From: Agriotes lineatus
Taxonomy: Eukaryota > Arthropoda > Insecta > Coleoptera > Elateridae
Length of the DNA: 64,000 nt
Reading direction: 5' to 3'
Assembly: GCA_940337035.1 (NCBI GenBank)
Contig: CALNHX010003295.1
Span: forward strand, 1-64,000
Under the pieces are notes generated by a model that was given only the letters and a program-made list of their open reading frames with translations, did not search any database and was not told where the DNA came from. Positions within the stretch are counted from its first letter, which is position 1. Every line of letters begins with the position of its first letter. Shown in pieces: positions 45,536 through 58,100 of this stretch. A program made the translations under genes and the position numbers.

Positions 45536-45875
45536 AATTTGGCAGGCTGTCTTTTTCTTACGTTATTACAAAGTTCTAAAATGGGTTGCATCAACAGCTT
45601 AAGGGTTTACCACTGTCTCGGTTTCGGCATCGACTAAAGGAAGTTTTGTCATTATGGCGTGATTTTCATTTTAAATTTGTGTTTATCTTTCTTTATTTTC
45701 TGCGTATGTTTAGTGTTTGTGCATTTCATTAGTTCAGATGATTAGTTAACGATCAAGTGGGTTAAGTGGAAGAACGGCTGACAATTTATTTGTCAAAGCT
45801 GAACACACCTTTTTTTGTATTTTTTGTTATATTCCAAATATTGATTTTATTTGTATAAAAACTATTGTTACGTTT

Positions 45876-46424
45876 TTAACGTACGGGCTATTTAAAATTA
45901 TACGACAAACATGGGTTCAAACATTTATTTACAACAATGAATTATTACGATTATTGTTATTTACAAGCACACGAGAATTATCAAGCAGATTACAAATTAA
46001 TACAGGCACTAACGAACTATCGATACATTTATTTATTTATATCACTCTTAAACACTAACGATTATATATGGTTGTTTATTTCTATTATTTATGTTCCCGC
46101 GTTTTATTTATCTGGCAGCTCGGCGCTCTGATGCTGAATTCGAACTGCTCTGTCGAAGAGTTATTTCAGAACTGCCCTGCGGGTGAACTCCGCCCGCTTA
46201 TATATCACGCCGATAATTTCTTCCAGAAGCCTCCAGTTGTTCTCGGCAACAGTGACGTGTCGCGTCAGGGCCGCTCTAGCATCGACTGGAAAATGAGTCA
46301 TTCGCGTACACCTGCGTTCAAGGCCGCCCGTCGGCGGCCTATGATTCACGCGCTGGCAGCCGCCTCTGGAATTTCTAGTATAATCGAGGCATCGGGGCAA
46401 ATAACCGTCAGCCGAATCGTTACA
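45876..46424 (-). mobile_element. Solo LTR, 549 bp, related to 43977-44443
   Basis: Begins TGTTACG, ends CGTTACA, TSD CTAT (45872-45875, 46425-46428). The complement of TATATAAGCGGGC at about 46196 gives a TATA box on the minus strand. It shares ends and layout (GGCTATTTAAAATTATACG) with the 44-kb LTR but has a more GC-rich U3. The ORFs on both strands are shadows. Confidence 0.85.
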
Positions 46425-46429
46425 CTATA

Positions 46430-47150
46430 AAGACAATTATTTTTATCATTATTATTATTATTACACAATTGAATGTAGAATCAGTGCATGAGTGATTGTT
46501 TTTGTGCCAATGGATTTATTTCTATTGTAAAGAATAGAAATATCTTGATGAAGTTCTACAACGAGCTTATAAACCAGAGCCAACCAGTAAGACAGGGGTG
46601 TTCCACAATGGAGCAGTTCAGAGTCAGGTACCTCTGAAAATTCAGCAAAGGTCAGTGAACGTTTTATTGAGATTTCAATGTTTATAGAAAGAACTGTATA
46701 TTTAGATTTAATAACTGTTTATAGAGTATGTAATTCAATTTATTTTCAAAATTGGATGTGAAATCAAATTATATTTTGAAATTAACATTTTGGATTGATT
46801 CAGGTATAATGTAAAAATTTGGATCAAGACATTAAAATATAATTTTGAAACTTATTTGATATTTTAATTGTAAATATCAAGTCAAACGAAATAACTTGTC
46901 AGGTTTTGAAACGTTTATAAGAAATATTTTTGAGGGTACTTGAATTGATTATTTATTTAAACAAACAAATATCCTAATTACAATTACTGTCTAAGAGAAG
47001 AAAAGTTCATATAAGTAAGAATTGTTAGCGTAAACATATCCATTTGTCTGGGGGTAAGGATTCTCATTGCTTTGAGCTAGCTAATTAATTTCATATTGAC
47101 ATAAGGTAAATGTCAAAGTATCAGTTGTAATAAACATCAATGTGATTAAT
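46430..47150. other. AT-rich interval without recognised genes
   Basis: It contains an ATT trinucleotide run at 46450-46470. No conserved words were noticed. Confidence 0.4.
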
Positions 47151-47376
47151 TTATATGTTTCATATTCGGAAAAACCATGGCAGAAATGCGGAATGTCTCC
47201 ACCGCTGGGGTACAATACTCTCCCCAGGATGTGACTCCGGAGCACCAATTCAGTCTATGCATCATATTGCCCATGATTGTGATCTTCGAGGTTTTCGAGG
47301 AACACCAGCTGACTTATATGAAGTAACAATTGACGCAGTTAGATGGCTTGGAGAATTGGATATTCCACTATGACGC
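47150..47376 (+). pseudogene. LINE ORF2 C-terminus
   Basis: The 72-codon frame reads AECLHRWGTILSPGCDSGA, then a MHHIAHDCDLRGFRG block and DAVRWLGELDIPL, followed by a stop. This C-terminal Cys/His pattern (HRWG, MxHI--C) closes ORF2 of R1/Jockey-type LINEs. No upstream RT remains. Confidence 0.75.
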
Positions 47377-49008
47377 TCAACACCGTATAATGATATACGA
47401 TAAACATTATATACTGTAATGGTATGATGTTTATAGCAATTCTGGTTGCATTGCTAACATACTAAAATGAAAGAAAGATTCAAATAGGCCCAGAATTGGC
47501 ATTCTATTCATTGCAACAATAAGTCACAATTAAACATTGGTAATTACATAAGGCATGATTAACAATAAGTGTAATTTGATTAACAGAGGTTAGCATTTGA
47601 ATAAAACAGTATCAGCAGGGTTACGTTTAGCTTATTATTTAATAATTGTGCTCGTTATGGCAAATGTATCTAATTTATGATGACTGACAGATTAAATAAC
47701 GTCAAGACAATATTGTGATTTTGCTGAAATACAGAGGTGTTTCGAGGCATTACAAAAGTTTTATGCAGCGTTTAGTATTAATATCATTATGCCAACAATC
47801 GATAACGCAGCTGACAGGTTAAGAAATCAATATAAGAAGGCAGAGGAAAAGCATTTGAAAGGATGCCTGAGAACTGAACAAGACTACATTACAGTGCTAA
47901 TAAACTTGTGAATCGGTGTTTTTATAATACTAAAAGTGAAAAAGTAGGCAAAGTGAGGTTAGTGTGTTCCCAAAATGACATTTATGCAAAAACAATTGTA
48001 GTTGTTAAGGAGAAACAGTGTAAAAACTTACTTGAAAACAATTGTTAACTTGTTGTTACGATACCTAGATGTTATTTTATTACTTTTTATTAGGGAAGGC
48101 AAGCCAAAAGCTGTTTCGTATTTGGCTCCCAAGTTTTGATTGATTTCAAATATTAAGTTATTATTTGTGCCAGTTGGTTTTTATTTAATCTCCAGTGTGC
48201 ATAATCTATTTGTGCGTGATTTCAGAATGTTATAAAGTGCCATTCCAGAGGAAGTTGAATCAGAAGCTTCGTCCATTTGTGTTCGACTTCGGGGTTATTT
48301 TTTGGCAAGTTTTGAAACTGCAACAGACAGGAAACGGTGTGCAGCGTGTAGAGGGGCCCTTGCTTGTGAGATACAAAAGGACAGCAGCAGCGGAAAGCGT
48401 TCCAAAAGGAAATTACGAGGATGGCGTCCCTAAAAAGTGTAATCCAGGCGTGGCTGTCAGGCTGACTGTTGTAGGAGAGGACTAACCGGCGAAGTGGGGT
48501 TAATGGATTTCTAGAGCTTCTTAGGGCTGGTCATCGATAATACAAGTATAACAAAAAAACAGATAAGTGAATTAACTATAATCTGATTATATTTCGCATA
48601 TAACTGAAATAAGAACAATGTGTACCCATTAGAAATATTTGGTATAAGTTAATTTGGGGTACCCCGTTCGAATATTAGTGCATTAATGAATGTTTGTCCA
48701 ACTTAATGAATACAACGAGTGTTAACAATAAAGTTAGCTAAAGGTATTGCTTTCTTTCATTTTCATTGAAACTTTGGGAAGGTTCAATAATTGTCGTGTA
48801 GATATATAGTGAAGTTATAAGTTTCTTTACCTATATCAGTGTGCTTGAGTCAAACTTGTTGGCGCTCACCTTTAACATCTTAGTAATTAAAGAATTCGCG
48901 ACGTCTTCACTGTAGCTAGAGACGGGCCTCAAGTACAGTCTTATAGCGAGCAATTTTTGAAGTTAAAAATATAGAACGCCGACCTAAAGGTAAGTGAAAA
49001 GCTAACAT
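47377..49008. other. Interval with only unrecognised ORFs
   Basis: The longest ORF is 48195-48485 (96 codons, plus), with a more GC-rich 3' half (VEGPLLVRYKRTAAAES, CNPGVAVRLTVVGED). No family recognised. TTGGCGCTCACC near 48860 resembles a Gypsy primer-binding site, hinting at a decayed LTR leader. Confidence 0.35.
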
Positions 49009-49149
49009 AATATGTTGGTAGCACTGTAAGTCTATGTCAAATTCGAGTTTAGCCGGTTAGGTTTTGCGCCAGTCTGTGTCAAAACTGACGCAAAATCTAA
49101 CCTGCTAACCTTGAATTTGACATAGACTTACAGTGCCATCAACATATTA
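49009..49149. mobile_element. Complete 140-bp palindromic MITE, progenitor type of the satellite
   Basis: Starts ATATGTTGGTAGCACTGTAAG and ends CTTACAGTGCCATCAACATAT. Almost the whole length is self-complementary around a GTCTGTGTCAAAACTGAC centre. Unlike the array monomers it has both termini, giving the reference unit for the 22.2-26.4 kb satellite. Confidence 0.85.
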
Positions 49150-49660
49150 TTCATACAAGTATTTCAAAGGCAACTTGATGGAAAAGCATTTATAATCACC
49201 CGGTACAACTTTATCTTTTGTTTTATATTTGTATTTTACCCAAACATTTTATCTATACACTCTGCGTTTGATATGTATCACAACGTCCTCTAAACCATAC
49301 GATATAATCATAATATGATGTATTTAGCAATAACTAATGAAAGTAAGTTCATTTTATAACCAAAGGTAAGTTAATTTACTATATTGATATAATCAATATA
49401 ATTTGTCATATACACCAGAAGCAGAGTACATTACAAAATGACACCAAACAATATGGGGCTCGATTAAGAGAAAAGGGTATATTTGTAAAATAGCAGCCAA
49501 GAGGCTATATTACAGAGTCTGGTACTATAGATAAATATAATAAATAATTACAATAAAAATGGTTACAACCCAAATACGTACATTATGTAGCTTATATGTT
49601 TTTTACTATGGTATATTCCTTTCTCTTTAGACAACAGTTTTCCTAATTGCATTATCATAT

Positions 49661-50145
49661 ACTAGCTGATCCGGCGAACGTTGTTCTGCCCAAAAATAAT
49701 TTGTCTCTGAAACCCCGTTTCACTATAGGGTTTTAATTTTGTCATGTCCATCGTCTTACACTTAAAAATAAATGGCATTTTCGCAATCAACGCCCCAAAA
49801 AACCTCAATACCGACACCCATATCGATTTTTAGGCTTATTTACCCCATTTCAGCCCCTAAGGGGTTAATTTTCGGAAAATCACGAAATACATGTTTGCTT
49901 ATTTGCTGTTAGGAGTAGTCCTGCGAAGTTTCAAGTCGAAATGTCTATTTAGTATTATTTTTCAATACAGAATTGCAACTCCCATTTTACCCCTTTAGGG
50001 GTTGAACTTCGAAATATCCTTCCTTATTCCTTTTATACATCAAAAAGGAAACTTTTGAGCAAAATTTCAGCTTTCTAGGTCCAAGGGTTTGGGCTGGGCG
50101 TTGAAGAGTGAGTCGGGACTTTTCTTTATATAGTATATAAGATAA
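49661..50145 (+). mobile_element. SINE-like repeat starting ACTAGCTGATCCGGCGAACG
   Basis: The 5' motif CTAGCTGATCCGGCGAACG with TTGTTCTGCC, repeated CCCCTAAGGGGTT-type words (49850-49870, 49990-50010) and the 3' end GTGAGTCGGGACTTTTCTTTATATAG match a short non-autonomous retroelement I recall from many insect genomes. No open frame. TSD not determined. The interval 49150-49660 before it shows no features. Confidence 0.55.
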
Positions 50146-50161
50146 TGTAACTAGTGGGTTT

Positions 50162-50228
50162 TTGATTATCAAATAATCATTTCTGTTTACACGAGGTGGA
50201 GTGGAAACAGAAATGATTTGATAATCAA
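50162..50228. repeat. Hairpin with 24-bp arms
   Basis: TTGATTATCAAATAATCATT... pairs with ...AAATGATTTGATAATCAA around a 16-nt loop (50189-50204). The left arm has small extra bases. Confidence 0.75.
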
Positions 50229-50404
50229 GAAGACACGAGTTGCATTCGGCTTTCGGCTAGATTATATCACGAGTCAATAAAGAACGTTTGAACAATATAT
50301 TTATAATAATTAAAAGTACAGTTAGTGTGGCTGCTATAACGATTGTACTTTCAGCAGATAACACGATGTTTGTGAAGATATTTGACTATCAGTTATTAGT
50401 CAAG

Positions 50405-51075
50405 AAGGTATAATAATAATAATAATAATGTTTATTGAGCATGAAAGTAATTTAAATTACAAAAAAATTAAAAAGTGCATAAGTCCATAAGCACTGGCGC
50501 GAGACATGCCGATCGTAAGCCCGAGTGGCGCCGGCACACGCAGCATGAACGCGCACAAGTGGGGACGCAGCAAGTATTTGTATTGTTAACGCTGGCAGGG
50601 CCGGACGTAGACTGGCTGCCGCCTTGAGCAAGCATTTTTACTGTTAAGCGTTTCTTTACGCTGGCACGGCCAGACGTAGGCTGGCCAACGCGTTCTAGTA
50701 GTATAATAAGAACAAAACATAAAAGAGAAAACATCAACCAAGAAAATAATATTACATGCCCAAAAGGGAAAAGATCGGCAAGGCCGTTTTTCACTGTTCC
50801 CTATTAAAAAATAAACAAAACAAAATCGGTTATGGTGGCATAAGCTATTAATGACAAATAGTAATAATAATAAATTTAAACTAACAAACCACTCTGAAAA
50901 TTTGCCACACATTCTCTAAAAGATATCCTAAACCTGTTCAGAGTAGGTTGCAAGAACACATGTTGAAAAGAATTAATTATCTTCGGTGCTGTATATTCAA
51001 AACAATCTCTAAACCTACTGGTTCGATGTTTAGGAATAATGATTATTACCGTTGCTATGTACATTATCAAAAGTT
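50405..51075 (-). pseudogene. LINE 3' end with (ATT)n tail
   Basis: The minus ORF 51070-50876 reads IPKHRTSRFRDCFEYTAPKI and ends in a Phe-Arg-rich block, like the C-terminal thumb of CR1/L2/Jockey-type RTs (pattern P--RT----CF-Y-AP-I-N). A 3' UTR follows down to an (ATT)n tail at 50412-50430. It is 5'-truncated. Confidence 0.65.
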
Positions 51076-51079
51076 AGTA

Positions 51080-53125
51080 CATGCATAACTATGCATTTTT
51101 ATCGTTTTTCATTTGTTGTGTTATAGGGAGTGGTATAATCACAAAAATAACAATAATTAACTAAAGTATGTAATAAGACATGCAAAAGCATGCAGTATCA
51201 TTTTTAATATTTAAATCCAGTTAGTCAAAAGGTTATTAAAAGGAACAATTGTATAAATGAATGGTGGTAATTGGGATAGTAACAGGTTACTAAGATAGAA
51301 TAATATTGACATGAAAATTAGCACGTAGCTTTGTAATTCATGCAGTGACGATAAGTAGCACTGTGTTTGTACGCAAATAAACAATAAAAATTAAATATGG
51401 TTTTATTATTCCATTACATAGTGATTATATTGCAATGGTTTTGTGCTCTCTACAATTCTGCTTGCCAATTGAACTAGAATTCATTAAAAATCAAACCGAG
51501 GCACAGAATTAATTATTTTAATTGGTGCAAGCTTAGCTTACTTTTATTGAGATAAATGCACTGATAGGTGCAGCTGAGTCTACAAATTGAGGCAAGGGTA
51601 ACATGAAAAGCTAGTTCAAAAGGGTTACGTTCTTGGGCTCAGATTTGACGAGGATTTGGAAGTGCGAATGCAGTTAGATTGTGTCTGACGATGGTAGCGT
51701 TAACGTTTGCAGTGTTATGTTTGATATTGTACGAAATGGTTTGCACAAGTACAAAGTTATGAGCATTATAGTGGTCAGAACGTTAGGACCAGAATGGTAA
51801 AGTAACTGAAGGGTATAGCAATGTAGTACGAGGATTAGAAATGTTGCAGGAAGCAACCGACAAGAAACGTTGCAAAAGAGCAACCTACCAATAGCAAAGA
51901 AACAGAACGAAGGACATTATTAAGTGAATAATAAACTACAGAACATAACAGTGCGGTTAAAAACACAGTGAAAGAGCAGAGTATTAAGTGTAGTGCATTA
52001 TAACCTAAGAAAAACGTTTATTTAGCCTGTAACAATTAAAGATGTTATCAAAACCTTATTCTATAAGTTAATTTTAAGTATCAAACCTTATTTCCTTTTA
52101 AACAATTGTGGTGATATGTTGCTAAGATCCTAGACCTACTTTTATTTAACAACAGAGAGCTTTGAAATTGCCCAAGCTGTTAACATTGTTCTAAGTTAGC
52201 TCCCAGAAAAGTTTTATTTTTGTTAATAAAAACACATTAATTTAGTGCAAGTGTTGGTTTTATTTAACCACAAAGGTGTTGGTCACAATTGGAATCAGTT
52301 TGCCAGTCTTCAAGTGGTGTAATTTGTGCTGATTCGTCGTCGATAAAATCCAGGCACGTGCGATCCAGATACGGGCTACGTTTTGGGAGTCGATACCACT
52401 GCAGCAGCTAGTTGGAGCCAAGTTTGGTGCCTTCAACACCTAAAGGAGGCCTCTACGCAGAACTCGTGAAGAAATTACAGTTTCCAGGCCAGCAGCAGCC
52501 AAGAAAACGCGTTTGCGTCCTCTGAGAAGTGCGGCCAGCATCGGAAGGATCTGCAAACCATGTATTTTGCGCAATTTTCATCGTCCCGAGCCCTTTTATT
52601 TCGCTGGGGTCTGCAAGATTGGGGTTTCCGCTACGCATTGCCGCAGTTCCTGATTATCCAGTGCATCTCAGAATCCAGAAATCGGCGAAGCGTCATTAGA
52701 AATTGTAGGAATTCAAAGGAAAATTGTCCATACGTTTGCAAGCTAAAACAATTGATGTTGGCATCACTTGTACGTCACGCTATTGCTTACCTGAGGTATT
52801 TTGCTAATTTTGGCATTGATTTAAATTAATTACTGCGATTTATACGAGTGCACACCGCTTTGTGTTTCATGCCAATTTTTGAGGTTAGCTACTTCAGATT
52901 TAGTTTTGGTGCATTCACAAGTAAAATCCGAGTTAAATTGGAGCTACTAAAAATTAGTTTGCTCTACCCACTATTTCTAATTTTACGAATACCCCTGGAA
53001 CAGAGTATTTATGTTCACCGAAGCTGCCGAATATTATTGCATATAGTTAAAATAAAACAAGGGCACAAAATCGTTCAATTTTATATTAAAATATTTGTAC
53101 ATTTTAATAAGCCAAAGATCGTGCA
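51080..53125. other. Interval without recognised genes; possible LTR end near 52220-52275
   Basis: Short ORFs only. At 52225-52270, TTAATAAAAACACATTAATT and GGTTTTATTTAACCACAAAGG look like R-U5 of an LTR, followed by a GC-richer leader-like stretch to 52560. The ORFs 52560-52829 and 52848-53186 have no recognisable motif. No terminal repeat partner was found. Confidence 0.35.
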
Positions 53126-53768
53126 CGGCAGCACTATTCTTGTGTATGAATTAGTCGGCCTATTTCCACAGTTTATATTATTGTAGCGCGACGTTTCTGC
53201 TTCCGTCATCAGGCGTAGTTTTGAGAAGGACTGATTTCGCACTTGGAGTTAGTTTTAACTGCACAAGTACTTGACACATTATGTTTACACTTAAATGTCA
53301 AAACTTGACATTTGATTTTTAAGTGACATCGAACCTGGAACCTTTCGATTTGTAAGCTGGATGCTTTACCACTGAGACACCGGGTGATTTGATATATGTA
53401 GTTTAGAACGCTTCCCTTTTTGATTGTGAGTAGTCTAATTGCGCATGGTGCGTAGTATCTTTATTGCGCAGGTGTATTGCGACTTAGTTCTTCGCGCACT
53501 ATTGGCATCCACATGGGTTTCATTTCTATGCTGGCTTGGCTTATCGGTTCTTCTGCCAATTCTATGTAAGTGGCATCTTTGAGATTTCGTCGAGTTTTGT
53601 TCTCTTCCTTCGCCACTATTTGAATGTTGTCCTATTGGATTCTGTGGTCTTCATTCCAGACATGTTCGGCGATTTTGGATTTGTCTGTTTGACCCTTTCG
53701 GATGTTGTTTTTGTGTTCCGAAGTTCTGACTCATAGAAGTCGACTACTTTCGCCAATGTATACTCTGC
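53126..53768 (-). pseudogene. Penelope-like element 3' end with GIY-YIG domain
   Basis: Minus-strand reading from 53768: GRVYIGESSRLL (GIY-YIG-type motif), GQTDKSKIAEHVWNEDHRI (conserved Glu-His block) and KEENKTRRNLKDATYIEL. This is the endonuclease domain that follows RT in Penelope elements. The 3' region (CGTTTCTGCTTCCGTCATC) ends near 53126. RT is missing, so it is truncated. Confidence 0.8.
53326..53386 (-). other. tRNA-like sequence in the Penelope 3' region
   Basis: Minus strand: GTCTCAGTGGTAAAGC (A-box-like) and GGTTCCAGGTTCGATG (B-box-like). The anticodon stem does not pair. Probably a decayed tRNA-derived insertion, not a tRNA gene. Confidence 0.35.
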
Positions 53769-53950
53769 CGAACATGTCTGGAATCAAGATCACAGAATCC
53801 AATGGGACAACATTCAAATAGTGGCGAAGGAAGAGAACAAAACTCGACGAAAGCTCAAAGAAGCAGAATTAGCTTCCGAAACGTCGGGCTACAATAATAT
53901 AAACTGGGGAAATAGGCCGACTAATTCATACACAATGAGACCACAGTTAC
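53766..53950 (+). pseudogene. Second Penelope 3' fragment in opposite orientation
   Basis: Plus-strand AEHVWNQDHRIQWDNIQIV and EENKTRRKLKEAE, then the 3' words GCTTCCGAAACGTCGGGCTAC and AATAGGCCGACTAATTC. It mirrors 53126-53190 of the minus copy and abuts it at about 53766. It has an internal deletion between LKE and the 3' UTR. Confidence 0.8.
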
Positions 53951-54039
53951 AAAACACTTTCAGATCAAATTTAGCACTATTCTTATTCAAAACGTAAAAT
54001 GTACTCTCTTTATTTCATAGTAATATATATGATAAACAT

Positions 54040-54438
54040 TAGACAAAGCACAATAACAACTATAATATAATATAAACAAGCTGGATAGGTGGACTAAGCG
54101 CTGGGTGTTCAACTTTGATGATTGGAATAGTGGTATAGCAACGTAGAAAATTGGCTTTTTCTCGACTTTTAACATATACCTCATCGATACCCTGCAGAAC
54201 GCGTCATCAGATTGCAGGAATCATGTATGCTGGAGTAAATCCCTCCTTCCAAACGATGCAATGGTGATAAGTTATTACCCAGTGGATTTGTTATTGTAAA
54301 TTGGGTGGCAATGCAGTGAAATTGAACGGTGATGAAGATGTAATGAGATACTGCGGTACCGTTGTAGGTAGCTAATTCTTTCAAGCAGAAGTTCTTATCG
54401 GGCGTTTTGAAGCCTTGAACGTCGATAATGAGCTTCAT
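54040..54438 (-). pseudogene. Conserved virus-like-element protein of unknown function
   Basis: Starts at an ATG (54438) as MKLIIDVQGFKTPDKNFCLK, then ELATYNGTAVSHYIF. After a deletion and frameshift near 54290 the reading shifts to words including EGFTPAYM and DEVYVKSREKANFLR, and it ends near 54040. I recognise the VQGFK...CLKELA start as a family repeated in insect genomes next to virus-like capsid genes; its function is unknown to me. It follows the capsid gene in the same direction, which fits one transcription unit of the element. Stops and frameshifts make it dead. Confidence 0.5.
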
Positions 54439-54508
54439 CGTCTAATATTAGGCAAAGCACGTTACAATCACGGTAACAGCCGAGGCGCGACTGAACTGGT
54501 TCGGGAAA

Positions 54509-55173
54509 CTACAAGTGTTTTACTGCTTTTGTCAGCGCGTTGTACGTAAAAACCCGATCGTGAAGAACAAGACAATACGCGTTTGTGTTGCCTCGCACGT
54601 TCGTGGAAGTTTCAAATTCTACTCGAAAAACGATTACAACAATGGGTGCTTTGTCAGCAAAGTTATCGCGTGAGAAAAAGGGCTCGTCGGTTTTGTTATA
54701 ATATGACGATTGAAACTTGAAATACATGTCGTATAGTGGTGCGTAATGATTTTGGGCATAATTGATATTTAGATTATCGTACAAGAATCGTTCAGTGTTC
54801 AGATAAACTAAGAAGTTTGTAAGATTAATTTTGTCTGTTGTTGGCTATTGTCCTTCCGGACTAATCCCGAATAGTCCATTTGAAATACTACGATGTGTCT
54901 GGGGGTCTGCAATTTGGAGTTTGTTGCAATAGCGTGGCAATGTTGAGTCACGGCATTAGCACCTGGTATGATATAAAGTAGCCAGGTGCGGAATGCTACT
55001 TGTGTGTCAATATTTCGATCGATGCATTTGGTTAGTGATCATTCTTGGGCGAGACCTGCAGTATTATGAGGAATCTTCCAATCGTAACTTTAACCGCCTC
55101 CTCTGGCGTATTCAGTGCTACACCGTTATTATCGGTATTGCTGCGAATGAATACAAGTTCTTGTCTGATGTTA
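54509..55173 (-). pseudogene. Capsid protein (double jelly-roll type), C-terminal part
   Basis: Reading resumes right after the LTR element: VLNIRQELVFIRSNTDN, then frameshifted words including TPRHIVVFQ, YDNLNINYAQNHYAPLYDM, FQSSYYNKTDEPFF and FETSTNVRGNTNAYCLVLHD, then a stop at 54509. This matches the second half of the major capsid protein of polinton/adintovirus-like elements of insects. Several frameshifts and stops. The N-terminal part is at 59913-60390. Confidence 0.65.
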
Positions 55174-55179
55174 AGTACG

Positions 55180-58100
55180 TGACGATAGCTCCGAAGCAAA
55201 TTTTTGACATACAAATAATTTTAATTATTTCACATTTGCATGTCGCCATCTTGATACATTTTGGCTCGGTATTACATTGCACGTTTTGGATATGAGTCAC
55301 GCGGCGCGCGGCTCTGCGGCGCACGTCTTCAACGAAGCCGTTTTCCCCCACTATTTGAATCCCCCCAGTCTCAATTCGACGTAACCAATAACCTCTCATA
55401 AGCCCAAAGAACCTATCTGGGTTGTGCACAAGATGCCGGTTTAAGTGACATACATAACTACCCTTTCCTAAAACCCCGACCGAACTTCGGCACTGGTCTG
55501 TGACGAGTTTGGTTCCATATGCAAAACGCCCTGTCCTGACCTGGTGAACGCTTCGGCGCCGGTCCACATCACGAGCATTTACCCAACACCTCGATTTGGA
55601 CACTAGCGCTGGTCCGAGTGATGTGTGCATCTTCCCCGTAGTTTCTCCCGACCACTGTGTATATTATAACTTGAAACCCTCAGGGGAAGTAACAAATCTG
55701 GCATTTAACGTTACATGAATTATCCGACTTCCTGTCGCCCCCCCCCCCCTCGTATAGTACCGAAATTTTACTGTAAGACACGAATTCACGAAACAGCCGC
55801 CGGAATATACAAATCAGGAATCGTTTGTTTCAAAGTTACAACAGCATCATCTGTACAGAGGTAAACTCAGCTTCGAAAATTCACGAACTCTAAAGCATTC
55901 CTGTTATCCGATAACGATGAATTAGTTCCAATAGAACACATCAATTATTGACACCAGTAATGTTTCTTTTGTTCGCAGGTATTAAAAGTTATCCATTTTT
56001 AAAACCGGCGAGAGGTGAAACGCGATGCGCCGAATCACCTATAGGCCACCAGCCGAACCTCACGAGCGGTATGGGTTGCAGCAGGCTTTAGGCGTTTAGC
56101 CGCCCACCCAGAATAATATAATCACACTTGTACATAAATAGACATTTTGTTATACTTTATTAAGAATATTATTTTATTTTTTAATATATGAGTATTAATG
56201 TGCTCACAGTACCATGGCCAAAGCATAGCGCTATTCGAGGCCCAATGTAAGTGGGGAAATAAAGAATAATTCCCTCCTTGTTACATTTTGGGCGCCCGAG
56301 CAGGGACTGCATTTTTATCGGCCAGAGCAGGGCGACAGCATCCAGAGACGACAATCAGAAACCCAAAGCTAACCGAAAGCTACCAGAACCAGTACAGCAA
56401 GAAGGCGCCCGAGGAAAACCTGAAAAAGTTATAACCCTGAAGGACAATGTTGTACAAAAATCCAAATACCTTACAAACCTATGTTATAGAATACCAGAGA
56501 TGTTCTCGGGCTTAGGAAAAGGTCAGAAGTTCCGAAAGTAAACAGAGTTCCGTCCAGATCCTCATCCCGCATGTGAGGGCCCTACCGCTAGCAGTGAAGC
56601 TTGAAGAATGTCTGCTGACACCGCAGCCTCTACATTTGCTTTATCATATGTATGCGGTATTCTGTATGCTTCCTCAAAGTATCTAGTAAGAATTAAAGCT
56701 GTTACCGCAGCATCCGCCCAGTAGAATCGATCCTGGAAATAGGTATGTAAGCTGGCATGGCAGTCTCTGCATTTACTTCATATATACTGCAAAAGTGCAT
56801 TTCTTGTGTGAATGTATCGAGTAAAAATATAAGGTTGCTGCCACAACCTCCGCACTCATCTGGTTGTCTATGTCCTCTTTAAGCGTGATTATGTTACTTT
56901 TAACCGGATTCTAGGATAAGATCGGAGACATCACCTATCCAAGCTTGGAGGAGTGAGTGAACGCATGTTTTTCGTATCCACCCAGTTGTATTGCAAACCC
57001 TGTAAACATATATGCTGATACCGCAGCCTCTGCTCCGTTGAAAGTACGTATCCTATAACAGTAAATGTGCGTTGTGAATATGCATTTATCCAGTTGAATC
57101 GATGTAATAATAAAAATTCATCCATTCCGTTAAATATCTTCCCGTTCTAAGTATGTATACTGAAACCGCAACCTCTACGTTTGTTCCGTTGAAAATATCC
57201 CGTAAAAGCATCGAATGAATCTAGTAGCAAGGGCGTACTCACCTAGTTAAAACTATTTTGTAAGCATGCAGTTGAAAACCGCGGTTTCTGTATTTGCTCC
57301 GTACTTTGGAAGTATGCATTTTTCCAGGTAAATGAATCCAGTAGTAAGAACGCATTCGTCCAGTTGAATGGATCTAGTAAATGTGTAAGTCGATGCCGCC
57401 ACCTCCGTAGGCACCCAGTTTTCCACATACGTATCTTGCAGCGAGTTTACGCTAACGTAGAAACGGATTTTAGCGTGAGAATGTAGACCTCAGCAGTCGA
57501 AGCTTGGATGAGAGTGCTGGAAGGTTTTTTTCTGTATTTCCCAGTTGTATTAGGTACCATGTGAAAATGCAATCCGCCAAGTTGACAGAATCCTAGAAGA
57601 GTACAGATTAGAAAGACCGGCTGGCAGGTACATAAGCCAGCATCCAAGAACTAGAGCTCATTTATACCTGAAGACTTCAGTTAGAAGAATGCCGCCAGTC
57701 CGCGAGAGGAAGAATGTACGCATGTGCCCTTTCAAGCCCCGTAATCGTATGCGTAAAGCAGGTATTCGTCCGTGGAACCCATCGGTCTATATGTCCAGTT
57801 CGCCGTCGAAATAGGAACCGTTACCTCGTTGGAGCCCTGTGCCAACTTTAATCTTGCCTTTGCCGGCTACGTTGAAAAGAATAAAATGCGAAGCTAGGGA
57901 TCCTTCCAGCGTGGACAGCGATAAATATTCCACGCACGAACCACCACCACCCTTCCAGAAGAGCCCCGATGAACTCCTGACCCAACATATGCGAGTCCTG
58001 CACCTGGAGAAGAAGTTTGAAGAGTTCTTCGGAAAATCCCCCGTGACGCCGCTAGCTCACAGTGTCCCAGGTGTCTTACAAGTCTCCGATGTCTCCCCAC

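Noticed and set aside
46161..46400. Paired plus and minus ORFs near 46.1-46.4 kb
   Set aside because: They lie in the GC-rich U3 of a solo LTR with a clear TSD; no domain.
48195..48485. 96-codon ORF as a host gene
   Set aside because: No recognisable domain and no supporting splice or promoter signal; left as unrecognised interval content.
55118..55630. 170-codon minus-strand ORF across the capsid/LTR junction
   Set aside because: It runs through the LTR boundary; only its last part, beyond 55173, is capsid-derived, and the rest is LTR translation.
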